This document shows, one piece after another, positions 44,621 to 52,977 of a DNA stretch of 64,000 bases (position 1 is the stretch's first letter; each line of letters starts with the position of its first letter). A model generated the notes under the pieces. That model was not told the DNA's origin, ran no database searches, and saw nothing but the letters and a program-made list of their open reading frames with translations. A program made the position numbers and the translations under genes. Origin of the DNA: Spongiibacter thalassae (GTDB lineage: Bacteria; Pseudomonadota; Gammaproteobacteria; Pseudomonadales; Spongiibacteraceae); NCBI RefSeq assembly GCF_012272835.1, contig NZ_JAAWWK010000004.1:372001-436000 (forward strand). The letters run 5' to 3'.

Positions 44621-45991
44621 TTAGTCCTTTAATTTCTCAAAAAGTGCGAGGGTAAAGGCCCTGCTTTCGGCGTGATCGACGATGGGATTCGGGTAATATT
44701 TTACATTCGGGGGGAGATGCAGTGCATTGCCCTTATGGTCGCTCAACTCCGGTACATAGCGTTTGATAAAGCGCCCGTCGGCGTCGAAGCGCTTGCTTTG
44801 GGTGGTCGGGTTGAAAATGCGGAAATAGGGCACCGCGTCGGTGCCGGTAGATGCCGCCCACTGCCAGCCACCGTTGTTGGACGCAAAATCGGCGTCGATC
44901 AGGTGGGCGAGAAAATGCGCCTCGCCCCAGCGCCAGTCAATATGCAGGTGTTTGCACAGAAACGACGCGGTAATCATCCTCAGGCGATTGTGCATCCAGC
45001 CGGTGGTGAGGAGCTGGCGCATACCGGCGTCCACGATGGGGTAGCCGGTTTCGCCGCGCTGCCAGGCGGCAAATTCCTCGCGGTTGTTACGCCATTGGAG
45101 GTGCTCGGTGTGGGGTTTGAAGGCGCGGCCGCGAACCACCTGCGGAAAGTGATAGCAGACCTGGCGATAGAACTCCCGCCAGAGCAGTTCGTTAAACCAG
45201 ATGCCAGCTCCGGACTGGGTGTCCCACAGGGCGTCGCCGCATTCCAGTTGCAGGCGCGCCAGGCATTGGCGCGGACTCAGCAGGCCCAGGGCCAGCGCCG
45301 CTGACAGGCGCGATGTGCCCTCCTCGGCGGGGAAGTCGCGCTGGCGACCATAGTCCGGGGCGCGTTCCCGACTGAAGGTTTTCAATTGTGCTAAAACATC
45401 ACGTTCGCTGACCGGCCAGTCGGTGGCGTCTTTTTCTTCACCAAACACCGGTGCGCTGGTGGCTTTTATGGGTGCGGCCTGGGGCTTTGGGCGGGGCAGG
45501 CAGCGGGGCCAATATTCCCGAAGCCGGCTGCGGCAGCGGCGGGAAAATGGGGTGAATACCTTGTAGGGCTCGCCGTTGTCCTTGCACACCAGTTTTGGAT
45601 GGAGCAGGCAGTCGTCCAGTAAGTGCAGGGGAACAGGCAGGGTTTCCGCGCACTGACGATCCCGTTCGATTTCGTCCAGCAGTAATTCCTCGTGGGCGAA
45701 AATTTCGCTGATTCGGTGTTGCTGGCAGTAGCGGTTGAGCACCCCGGGAACGTCGCGAAAGTGCCCGGCGTCGATAATGTCGAAGGGGATGCCCAGAGCC
45801 GCCAGCTCAGCGGCCAAAGCATCCAGCGCCAGGCGCAGATACTGGCGGCGAATGGGGGCGATAATATGCTCGTCCAGCTGCTGCGGGCAAAGCAGGTACA
45901 CGGCGCGACAGCTGCCTTGCTCGACCCCGGCACTCAGTGCAGGGTGGTCGAGACAGCGCAGATCGTTGCGAAACCAGACCAGCGCTGTCAC
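44621..45991 (-). CDS. phrB: Deoxyribodipyrimidine photolyase
   Basis: The 456-residue enzyme splits cyclobutane pyrimidine dimers with blue light. An N-terminal antenna-binding domain (LVWFRNDLRCLDHPAL) precedes the FAD domain. Conserved patterns NELLWREFYRQ, WCxxTGYPIVDAGMRQL-like (GETGYPIVDAGMRQL) and NNGGWQWAASTGTDAVPYFR are present. The length agrees with E. coli PhrB (472). It overlaps the DUF523/DUF1722 gene by 4 bp, the ybgA-phr pairing seen in other gammaproteobacteria. Confidence 0.96.
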   Translation of the reverse strand: MTALVWFRNDLRCLDHPALSAGVEQGSCRAVYLLCPQQLDEHIIAPIRRQYLRLALDALAAELAALGIPFDIIDAGHFRDVPGVLNRYCQQHRISEIFAHEELLLDEIERDRQCAETLPVPLHLLDDCLLHPKLVCKDNGEPYKVFTPFSRRCRSRLREYWPRCLPRPKPQAAPIKATSAPVFGEEKDATDWPVSERDVLAQLKTFSRERAPDYGRQRDFPAEEGTSRLSAALALGLLSPRQCLARLQLECGDALWDTQSGAGIWFNELLWREFYRQVCYHFPQVVRGRAFKPHTEHLQWRNNREEFAAWQRGETGYPIVDAGMRQLLTTGWMHNRLRMITASFLCKHLHIDWRWGEAHFLAHLIDADFASNNGGWQWAASTGTDAVPYFRIFNPTTQSKRFDADGRFIKRYVPELSDHKGNALHLPPNVKYYPNPIVDHAESRAFTLALFEKLKD

Positions 45992-46941
45992 AGGCCAATA
46001 CGCAGCTTCAGATCGCGAGGATAGGGTTCAAAGTAGTACTGGTCGAGCAGGTAGTCGATTCCGTACTTTTGCAGGAACATATTGAGCATTTCCAGCGGCA
46101 CCAGCAGTGGTAACTCGCCGGCGGCGTAGTCGCTGATGACCTTGCTCAGCTGGGCGCGTTCGGTGCGATCCAGGTGATCCTTGAAAAAGCCCTGAATATG
46201 CATCAGCGTATTGCGATGATTGCCGGGTCGAGCGGGGGTTTTCAGTGCCTCCATAAACAGGCTGATGTAGGTATCGGCCGCGGCGTTCAGGTCGCGGCTG
46301 CCGTTGGCGACGATTGGGCCGAGTTCGCGGTAGATGCGCTGGTTGTGTGCAAGCAGTAAAAATTTGTGACGGCGGTGAAACTCTTCCAGTCCTGCGGCGG
46401 TGATGCCCCTGGTCTGCAGCGCCTGCCAGCGGGCATAGGCGACGACCCGCATAACAAAGTTTTCGCGCAGGTGGACATCGTTGAGTCGGCCATTCTCCTC
46501 TACGGGCAGTAGTGGCAGGGTCTCCATCAGTTTTTTGGCATAGATGCCGACACCGATCTTGCCGAGCCCCTGGCCTGCGTCGTTGACCACGGGCACCCGC
46601 GCCATGCCACAGCTGGGGGACTTGGCGCAGAGAATGTAGCCGCTAATATGGTTGAGCTGACGGGCGGTATCGCTGGCGAAAACCTGCATTGCCTCGGTCA
46701 CATCAAGGCTGGGGTCGTTACTCCCCTGCAGCCGTGGATGAATGGGGTCGCCCACCAGGCGTATTGTGGGTCTCGGCACGCCCATACCTATAGCTTGCTC
46801 CGGGCAGACCTTGATAAAGCTGAAATGGCGACTGAGTTCGTCGGTGGCGAAGGGAAGGCGTTTATGGCCGCCGTCGTAGCGGACTTCGTCCCCCATAAGA
46901 CAGGCGCTGATACCAATCTGAATTTGCGCGGGTAAATCCAT
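45988..46941 (-). CDS. DUF523 and DUF1722 domain protein (YbgA-like)
   Basis: The 317-residue protein has an N-terminal DUF523 domain (ISACLMGDEVRYDGGHKR, then CAKSPSCGMARVP) with conserved cysteines that may bind a metal or cluster. A C-terminal DUF1722 domain (about 190-310, with HKFLLLAHNQRIYRELG) follows. DUF1722 proteins are often linked to phr, and the operon overlap here supports a role in repair or nucleotide metabolism. The biochemical function is unknown. Confidence 0.88.
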   Translation of the reverse strand: MDLPAQIQIGISACLMGDEVRYDGGHKRLPFATDELSRHFSFIKVCPEQAIGMGVPRPTIRLVGDPIHPRLQGSNDPSLDVTEAMQVFASDTARQLNHISGYILCAKSPSCGMARVPVVNDAGQGLGKIGVGIYAKKLMETLPLLPVEENGRLNDVHLRENFVMRVVAYARWQALQTRGITAAGLEEFHRRHKFLLLAHNQRIYRELGPIVANGSRDLNAAADTYISLFMEALKTPARPGNHRNTLMHIQGFFKDHLDRTERAQLSKVISDYAAGELPLLVPLEMLNMFLQKYGIDYLLDQYYFEPYPRDLKLRIGL

Positions 46942-47091
46942 GTTGCTTTAGCTTCTCCGAGGCTGGGTGAGCGCAGGTGTCGGGGCGTCGATAGCCCGTG
47001 GCATAAGCCTGTATACGAGACCTCGGCGTGAATAGATGCGCTGGGGCGGGGGTGTGTCGACAGGCGACCCCTGTTCAGCTTTAGCGTAGTC

Positions 47092-47457
47092 CTATTTCGA
47101 AGCGTTTGGCAAGTTGCCGGGGTGGGCCATGAAGTTAATGAGCGCGCGGAAATCGTCGTCGCTGCAGTTAATGCACATGCCCCGCGGTGGCATCGCGTTG
47201 TAGCCATTTCGCGTGTGGTTTAGCAGGGTGTCCATTCCGGTGGCCAGACGCGGTGCCCAGTCCTGTTGGTTGCCGGTGCGTGGCGCGCCATTGACCCCGG
47301 TGCCGTGGCAGCTGTAACAGCTTTGAATATAGAGGGACTTCAGCGCTGGTGAATCTGGCATTTGGGTCTTGCTGGAGCTTGCGGGAGCGCTGCTGTCGGG
47401 GACGCAGGCTGCGCAGACCAGGGCGACAAGTGCGGCGAACAGGCTATTTTTGGCCAT
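47092..47457 (-). CDS. Cytochrome c5-like protein in operon with ectR
   Basis: The 121-residue protein has an N-terminal hydrophobic signal that ends in a Cys-rich site (VCAACVP), so it may be a lipoprotein. The heme motif CYSCH is at 47-51, the axial Met in AMPPRG, and a CINC pair follows. It is strongly similar to the cytochrome at 39268-39567 through the whole heme domain (shared WAPRL, GMDTLL/V and MPP). ATG 47457 overlaps the 3' end of the MarR gene by 14 bp, so both are on one transcript. Confidence 0.85.
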   Translation of the reverse strand: MAKNSLFAALVALVCAACVPDSSAPASSSKTQMPDSPALKSLYIQSCYSCHGTGVNGAPRTGNQQDWAPRLATGMDTLLNHTRNGYNAMPPRGMCINCSDDDFRALINFMAHPGNLPNASK

Positions 47458-47968
47458 GACTGTATCCAAACTTGGGCAGTTCGCTCTCACTTTGGCGGTC
47501 GATCGCGCCCACGTCGAGCAAGGGCGCAGCGTCAATGTGCTGTGCGTCCATCATCATCGCCACTCGCTGCAGCGAGCTGATAATTTGCATCTGCTCCCAA
47601 TCCTGCAAGTCTCTGAATTGCCTTTTGAAATATTCCTGCAGCGGTGTCGGGGCGTTGCGTATGGTGTCGGCTCCGGCCTCGGTAAGGCAGGCGTAGACCT
47701 TGCGCTTGTCGCGGCTGCTGCGCTCGCGGACGATCAGCTCGCGCTTTTCAAGGCGGTCGATAATGCTGGTCACGGTGGCCTGGCTCAGACTGACCTGCTT
47801 GGCGATATCAGAAATAATCGCGTCGCCGTTGTCCCGCAGCGTTTGCAGAATAAGAATTTGCGGGGCGGTGAGGCCCGAGGTTTTCATCAGGTGCTTGGAG
47901 TGCAGATCGACGGCGCGGGTCACGCGGCGCAGTGCGATCAGCACTTCTTCAATCAGTTTCTCGTTCAT
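47444..47968 (-). CDS. ectR: MarR-family regulator of the ectoine operon (EctR-like)
   Basis: The 174-residue protein has a MarR winged helix: LTAPQILILQTL, IAKQVSLSQATVTSIIDRLEKRELIVRERSSRDKR split over residues 47-95, with the wing DKRKV. It is divergent from ectA with 231 bp between start codons, the position of EctR1-type repressors that control ectABC-ask in methylotrophs and marine bacteria. Salt-dependent derepression is inferred from that family. It is co-transcribed with the cytochrome c5-like gene. Confidence 0.88.
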   Translation of the reverse strand: MNEKLIEEVLIALRRVTRAVDLHSKHLMKTSGLTAPQILILQTLRDNGDAIISDIAKQVSLSQATVTSIIDRLEKRELIVRERSSRDKRKVYACLTEAGADTIRNAPTPLQEYFKRQFRDLQDWEQMQIISSLQRVAMMMDAQHIDAAPLLDVGAIDRQSESELPKFGYSHGQK

Positions 47969-48052
47969 AATCGTTCTCGGTTTGAGTGCACAATAATAGT
48001 GCCGTTAGGACTAAAATGCACCCAAGTAATACATAGTTCACAAAGTCTTCAT

Positions 48053-48092
48053 TTGAAAAATACCCGTCTACCTGCGTATAATACATCGTGTA
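48053..48092 (+). promoter_or_regulatory. Sigma-70-like promoter upstream of ectA with overlapping palindrome
   Basis: TTGAAA (48053-48058), an 18-bp spacer and TATAAT (48077-48082) make a good sigma-70 promoter. TACA-TCG-TGTA (48082-48092) is an inverted repeat over the start point and could be part of an EctR operator. A second TATAAT at 48179-48184 has no suitable -35. Confidence 0.6.
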
Positions 48093-48199
48093 CTAAGCAA
48101 TTATTAGGGAGGTTGGGTTCATAAGCTGTCTAAATCAGTGGTTTTCTGTACTGAACCACGGGTTTGTGACATTCAGTTTATAATGAACACAAATGAATT

Positions 48200-48736
48200 G
48201 TGTTGAAATCAAATAAAGCGACTGACTCTGACGCTTTCCAGCTCGTATTTCGTCAACCGACTGCCGAAGACGGGTTTCCCCTCAATCAACTCGTTGCGGC
48301 GAGTCCACCCCTGGATCCGAATTCGATTTACTGCAATTTATTGCAGTGCACGCATTTTGCGTCTACATCGGTGGCGGTGGAAGAAGATGGCCGCCTGGTC
48401 GGTTTCATCTCTGCGCATATCCCCCCTGAAAAACCGGACACGATTTTTGTCTGGCAGGTTGTGGTCGATAAAAGTCAGCGCGGGCGAGGTCTGGCAAAGA
48501 AAATGATGCACGAGATAGTGAAACGTCCGGCCTGCGCCGATGTCCATTATCTTGAATCAACGATTACTCCGGATAACGAGGCGTCCTGGGCTTTGTTCCG
48601 CAGCTTTGCGCGGGACGTGGGAGCCGAGTTGAACCACGCTATCTGGTTTGAGAAAGACAAACACTTTAATGGGGTACACGACAGTGAGTCATTGCTGCGT
48701 ATAGGCCCCTTCCCTCGACCCCCTTTAGATAAATAA
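48200..48736 (+). CDS. ectA: L-2,4-diaminobutyrate N-gamma-acetyltransferase EctA
   Basis: The 178-residue GNAT enzyme acetylates diaminobutyrate, the second step of ectoine synthesis. Family signatures FRQPTAEDG, SIYCNLLQCTHFA and the acetyl-CoA loop SQRGRGLAKKMM (near 92-103) are present. No ATG is available: an in-frame TGA at 48194 precedes GTG 48200 and TTG 48203, one of which must start the protein. No Shine-Dalgarno is visible. A 7-codon frame (ATG 48183 to TGA 48206) overlaps this start, suggesting translational coupling. Confidence 0.93.
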   Translation: MLKSNKATDSDAFQLVFRQPTAEDGFPLNQLVAASPPLDPNSIYCNLLQCTHFASTSVAVEEDGRLVGFISAHIPPEKPDTIFVWQVVVDKSQRGRGLAKKMMHEIVKRPACADVHYLESTITPDNEASWALFRSFARDVGAELNHAIWFEKDKHFNGVHDSESLLRIGPFPRPPLDK

Positions 48737-48780
48737 CGGTCGGTTAAACAGAACAGTAAAGGAAGCTAAGAGGATTTATC

Positions 48781-50055
48781 ATGACTATTTTTGACCAGCT
48801 CGAATCAGAAGTTCAATGTTACGCACGTTCATTTCCGGTGACCTTTGACAAGGCCCAGGGCGAGCACCTGTACGGCAAGGACGGCAAAAAGTATCTCGAC
48901 TTTCTCGCCGGCGCCGGCACGCTGAACTACGGCCACAACCACCCGGTGCTGAAACAGGCACTGGTGGACTACATCATGGCCGACGGCATTACCCATGGCC
49001 TGGATATGCACACCAAGGCCAAGGCCGAGTTCCTTGAGACCTTTAACGAATATATTCTCAAGCCCCGCGACCTGGACTACACCTTCCAGTTTACCGGCCC
49101 CACAGGCACCAATGCGGTTGAAGCCGCGCTGAAACTGGCGCGTAAGGTGACAGGACGCAACACTATCGTGTCGTTCACCAACGGCTTCCACGGGGTGACC
49201 CTGGGTAGCGTCGCGGCCACAGGTAACAGCCACCACCGCGGTGGTGCCGGTGTGGCGCTGGGCGATGTATCGCGCATGCCGTTCTGTGGCTATCACGGTC
49301 GCGACATCGACAGCCTGAAAATGATGGATACCCTGCTCAGCGACCCCTCCTCCGGTGTCGATTTGCCGGCGGCAATGATTGTCGAGTGTGTGCAGGGCGA
49401 GGGTGGCCTGAACGTCGCTAACGCTGACTGGCTGCGCGGTCTGGAAAAACTGTGTCGCAAACATGACATTCTGCTGATTATTGACGATATTCAGGCGGGT
49501 TGTGGCCGTACCGGCACCTTCTTCAGCTTTGAGCCCAGCGGTATCAAGCCCGACATCGTGACCATGTCCAAGTCGCTGAGCGGCTATGGCCTGCCCTTTG
49601 CGATCGTCTTGCTGCGCCCTGACCTCGACGTATGGGAGCCGGGCGAGCACAACGGTACATTCCGCGGTAACAACCACGCTTTCGTTACCGCCACAGCGGC
49701 GATCCGCGAGTTCTGGAAAGACGAGACCTTTGCCAACAGTGTCATCGAAAAAGCTGCCATTGTGGCCGACCGCTTCAAGAAGATCTCTGATCGCTATGGT
49801 GTGACCCGGGTCAAGCCCAAGGGTCGCGGCATGATGCAGGGCATTTCTATGGCCGACGGCGACACCGCCGATGCAGTAGCCAAAGCCTGTTTTGAGCGCG
49901 GTCTGGTTATCGAGACCTGTGGTAACCGTGGCCAGATCGTGAAGTGTTTCTGCCCGCTGACCATCGAAAAAGACGAGCTGATTCGCGGCCTGGATATCAT
50001 GGCTGAAGCCGTCGCCGAAGTGGTTGAGAAAGCTTTCGAGCGCAAGGCTTCCTAA
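48781..50055 (+). CDS. ectB: Diaminobutyrate-2-oxoglutarate transaminase EctB
   Basis: The 424-residue PLP enzyme forms L-2,4-diaminobutyrate from aspartate semialdehyde and glutamate, the first step of ectoine synthesis. It is a class III aminotransferase with [14 protein letters not shown] near 235-248 and the PLP lysine in [10 protein letters not shown] near 264. The N-terminus [16 protein letters not shown] is typical of EctB. It lies 44 bp after ectA. Confidence 0.96.
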   Translation: MTIFDQLESEVQCYARSFPVTFDKAQGEHLYGKDGKKYLDFLAGAGTLNYGHNHPVLKQALVDYIMADGITHGLDMHTKAKAEFLETFNEYILKPRDLDYTFQFTGPTGTNAVEAALKLARKVTGRNTIVSFTNGFHGVTLGSVAATGNSHHRGGAGVALGDVSRMPFCGYHGRDIDSLKMMDTLLSDPSSGVDLPAAMIVECVQGEGGLNVANADWLRGLEKLCRKHDILLIIDDIQAGCGRTGTFFSFEPSGIKPDIVTMSKSLSGYGLPFAIVLLRPDLDVWEPGEHNGTFRGNNHAFVTATAAIREFWKDETFANSVIEKAAIVADRFKKISDRYGVTRVKPKGRGMMQGISMADGDTADAVAKACFERGLVIETCGNRGQIVKCFCPLTIEKDELIRGLDIMAEAVAEVVEKAFERKAS

Positions 50056-50089
50056 GCAAATACTGTGGCCGAACCTCCCGGGTTTGGCA

Positions 50090-50147
50090 GGCTAAGCCCG
50101 AGTGGGCAAGCCCGAATCGGCAGCCGGTCTGGCTGCCGAGAATTTTT
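50090..50147 (+). terminator. Tandem hairpins between ectB and ectC, the second terminator-like
   Basis: GGCT-AA-GCCC-GAGT-GGGC-A-AGCC (50090-50112) forms the first hairpin. TCGGCAGCC-GGTCT-GGCTGCCGA (50117-50139) is a perfect 9-bp stem followed by GAATTTTTAC. Placed inside the operon, it may attenuate transcription into ectC-ask or protect the ectAB mRNA end. Confidence 0.65.
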
Positions 50148-50175
50148 ACATACTGAATTTACTGGAATACAAAGC

Positions 50176-50559
50176 ATGATTGTAAGAACACTGGAAGATT
50201 GTGAAAACTCGGAACGCAAGGTCAATGGTGGCAATTGGGAAAGCGTAAGAATGTTGTTGAAAGACGACAATATGGGCTTTTCTTTCCACATCACCACCAT
50301 CTTTGCGGGTACCGAAACCCTTATCCACTACCAGAACCATCTGGAGTCGGTGTATTGCATGGCGGGGAATGGCGAAATCGAAACCCTGGCCGATGGCAAG
50401 GTGTATAAAATCGAGCCCGGCACGCTGTATATCCTCGACAAGCACGATAAGCACCTGCTGCGCGGCGGTAGCGAAGACATGAAAATGGCCTGTGTGTTTA
50501 ATCCCCCGCTGAGCGGCAAGGAAGTTCACGACGAGAATGGTGTTTATCCGATTGATTGA
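50176..50559 (+). CDS. ectC: Ectoine synthase EctC
   Basis: The 127-residue cupin closes N-gamma-acetyl-diaminobutyrate to ectoine. It starts [10 protein letters not shown] and contains the conserved [17 protein letters not shown] and the [12 protein letters not shown] metal/substrate region. The frame extends to 50065, but ATG 50176 gives the family length (about 130). It is separated from ectB by 120 bp holding two hairpins, wider than the other gaps of the operon. Confidence 0.96.
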   Translation: MIVRTLEDCENSERKVNGGNWESVRMLLKDDNMGFSFHITTIFAGTETLIHYQNHLESVYCMAGNGEIETLADGKVYKIEPGTLYILDKHDKHLLRGGSEDMKMACVFNPPLSGKEVHDENGVYPID

Positions 50560-50602
50560 TGAGCTGCGCCTAAGCCCTTGGACGCAGTCACTTTAATCAG
50601 CT

Positions 50603-52054
50603 ATGGAGAAAAACATGTCACACAGTGTGGAAAAAATCGGCGGCACGTCAATGAGTGATTACGCCGCGGTACGCGACAATATCATTCTGGCCGGCGCCAG
50701 CGGCGACGACCTCTACGGCCGTATTTTTGTCGTATCGGCCTACGGCGGTATCACCGATCTGCTGTTGGAAAACAAGCGCAACGGCAATCCGGGGGTGTAT
50801 GCCCTGTTTGCTGAAGGCGAAGGTGCCGACGCCCTGTGGCGGGATGCGCTGAGCAAGGTCGGCGAGGCCCTGCATCAAATCAACAGTGAGCTCTACGGCG
50901 ACAGTGATATGTGCGCCGAGGCCAATGCTTTTATTGACGGTCGCTTGAACGAGGCCGAGCGGTGCATGGATAACCTGCACCTGCTGTGCCAGCACGGACA
51001 CTTTGGTTTGGCCGACCACCTGCTGACCGTGCGTGAAATGCTGGCCAGTATCGGCGAGGTACACAGCGCCTGGAATACCGCCAGACTGCTTAAGCGCGAC
51101 GGCGTTAACGCCCGTTTCGTTGACCTGTCCGGCTGGCGTATGGAAAGTGCGATTCCACTGGATGCGCATATTGCCCGGGAACTGGACAAGATCGACTTGA
51201 CCAAGGAAATTCCCATCGTTACTGGCTACGCCTATTGCAGCGAAGGTCTGATGGCGACCTTCGATCGCGGTTACAGCGAGATGACCTTCAGTCGTCTTGC
51301 CGTTATCAGCAAGGCTACCGAGGCGATTATCCATAAAGAATACCACCTGAGCAGCGCCGACCCGCGCCTTGTCGGTGCCGACAAGGTCGTGCCCATTGGC
51401 CGCACCAACTACGATGTGGCAGACCAGTTGGCCAACCTGGGCATGGAGGCGATTCACCCCCGCGCTGCGAAGGGTTTGCGTCAGGACAATATTCCGCTGC
51501 GGGTGAAAAACACCTTCGAGCCCGAGCACAATGGCACGTTGATCGACTGCGACTACCGCAGTGAAAGCCCCTGTGTGGAAATTATCGCTGGTCGCAAGCA
51601 GGTCTATGCCCTGGAGGTGTTCGACCAGGATATGGTGGGCTCACTGTGGAAATACGAGCAGCGTATTCTCAACGCCATTGAGCGGTTCAAGGCGACGGTC
51701 ATCACTAAAGACATCAATGCCAATACCATCACCCACTATCTGGGCACCAGCCTGAAAACGGTGAAGCGTATTGTTAAAGCGGTGAATGAAGAGTTTGAAA
51801 CCGCTGAAGTGAGCACCCGTAAAGTGGCGATTGTTTCAGCCATCGGCAGCGATATGCAAGTGCCAGGCATGTTGGCCAAAACGGTTTCCGCGCTCGCGGC
51901 GTCCGATATCAGTGTGCTGGCCATGCATCAGTCGATGCGTCAGGTCGATATGCAGTTTGTCATCAATGAAGATGACTACGAGGCGGCAGTAGCCAGCCTG
52001 CACCGCTGCCTGGTGGAAGTGCACGACCATGGCGACGCTATATGCGCGGCATAG
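50603..52054 (+). CDS. ask: Ectoine-specific aspartokinase (Ask_Ect)
   Basis: The 483-residue kinase phosphorylates aspartate to feed the ectoine pathway. It is a member of the aspartokinase subgroup found only in ect operons, recognisable by the start VEKIGGTSMSDY, the middle insertions and the paired C-terminal ACT domains (about 330-480). This subgroup escapes normal feedback by lysine and threonine. ATG 50603 or 50615 may start it (MEKNMSHSVEK). Confidence 0.93.
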   Translation: MEKNMSHSVEKIGGTSMSDYAAVRDNIILAGASGDDLYGRIFVVSAYGGITDLLLENKRNGNPGVYALFAEGEGADALWRDALSKVGEALHQINSELYGDSDMCAEANAFIDGRLNEAERCMDNLHLLCQHGHFGLADHLLTVREMLASIGEVHSAWNTARLLKRDGVNARFVDLSGWRMESAIPLDAHIARELDKIDLTKEIPIVTGYAYCSEGLMATFDRGYSEMTFSRLAVISKATEAIIHKEYHLSSADPRLVGADKVVPIGRTNYDVADQLANLGMEAIHPRAAKGLRQDNIPLRVKNTFEPEHNGTLIDCDYRSESPCVEIIAGRKQVYALEVFDQDMVGSLWKYEQRILNAIERFKATVITKDINANTITHYLGTSLKTVKRIVKAVNEEFETAEVSTRKVAIVSAIGSDMQVPGMLAKTVSALAASDISVLAMHQSMRQVDMQFVINEDDYEAAVASLHRCLVEVHDHGDAICAA

Positions 52055-52941
52055 CGGTCGCGTGGATCTGTGCTTTGGCGCTGTGGCCACTGTTGGCAGT
52101 GGCCCAGCTCCCCGCCTCTGAGAAGGAGCGCGATCAGGCGATAGACGAACACGTCGAATCGCTGAAAGAGCCCCTCTACTCCCCCTTTATAGAGCGTTAT
52201 ATTCTCGATGAGGTGCGCTCCCTGCGCATCGACATGGAGCGCAAGCACCGGGAGCTTACCCAGGAGGTGGTTGATCGGGAGTTGGGTGCGGCTGACAAGG
52301 CCGTGTCCTATGCGACCAATACTGTGACCTACTTCTTCTACCTGATTGCCGGGGTCAGTTCGGCGTTGGTTGTTATCGGTTGGAACTCCCTGCGGGAGAT
52401 CAAGGAGAAGGTTCACAGCGCCGCCAGTGAGCAGGTGGCGGAACTCGTTATGGAATACGAGAAGCGACTGCGTATTATCGAGAAGCAGTTGAAGCAGGAA
52501 ACGGCACATATCGAATCCAACCGCGAGGAAATCACTCGCACCCAGGAGATTCATTCGCTGTGGTTACGCGCCAGTCAGGAAACCAATCCCGCCGGTAAAA
52601 TTGCGATTTACGACCAGATACTGGCTACCCGTCCCAACGATATAGAAGCTATTACCTATAAGGCCGACGCGGCCCTCGACCAGGGCGAACCCCAGTGGGC
52701 GGTCAATTTGTGCCGCCACGCCCTGCAATTGGATGACTCCAACGCCCATGCGTTTTACCAGCTGGCCTGCGCCTATGCCTCGATGGACCACCTGGACGAA
52801 GGAGCTCGCTACTTCGCCAAAGCTGTGGGTCAATCCGAAATCTACCGGGAAGAGCTGGATCGCGATCCGGCGCTGGCACCGTTGCGGGATCACCCCCTGG
52901 TGCACGAGCTGCTGGAATCGGTGCCGATAGGTAAGGCCTGA
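52042..52941 (+). CDS. Membrane-anchored TPR protein of the ectoine operon
   Basis: The 299-residue protein has a signal peptide or anchor (1-21), a charged periplasmic stretch and a TM helix near 98-116. A coiled-coil region (about 120-165, Glu/Lys-rich) and at least two TPR units (about 175-265: PAGKIAIYDQILATRPND, AVNLCRHALQLDDSNAHAFY) follow. The ATG overlaps the ask stop by 13 bp, so it is translated with the ectoine genes. No known ectoine function fits. A scaffold or osmosensing role is possible. Confidence 0.75.
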   Translation: MRGIAVAWICALALWPLLAVAQLPASEKERDQAIDEHVESLKEPLYSPFIERYILDEVRSLRIDMERKHRELTQEVVDRELGAADKAVSYATNTVTYFFYLIAGVSSALVVIGWNSLREIKEKVHSAASEQVAELVMEYEKRLRIIEKQLKQETAHIESNREEITRTQEIHSLWLRASQETNPAGKIAIYDQILATRPNDIEAITYKADAALDQGEPQWAVNLCRHALQLDDSNAHAFYQLACAYASMDHLDEGARYFAKAVGQSEIYREELDRDPALAPLRDHPLVHELLESVPIGKA

Positions 52942-52977
52942 TAACCGGGCGGACACACAATAACAATGGAGTGCTGA

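Noticed and set aside
48179-48184. Second TATAAT upstream of ectA as main promoter
   Set aside because: No -35 element at 16-18 bp was found, so the promoter at 48053-48082 is preferred, though a near-leaderless transcript remains possible.
50065-50175. N-terminal extension of EctC
   Set aside because: The extra 37 residues come from the hairpin region and are not found in the family; ATG 50176 fits the known start.
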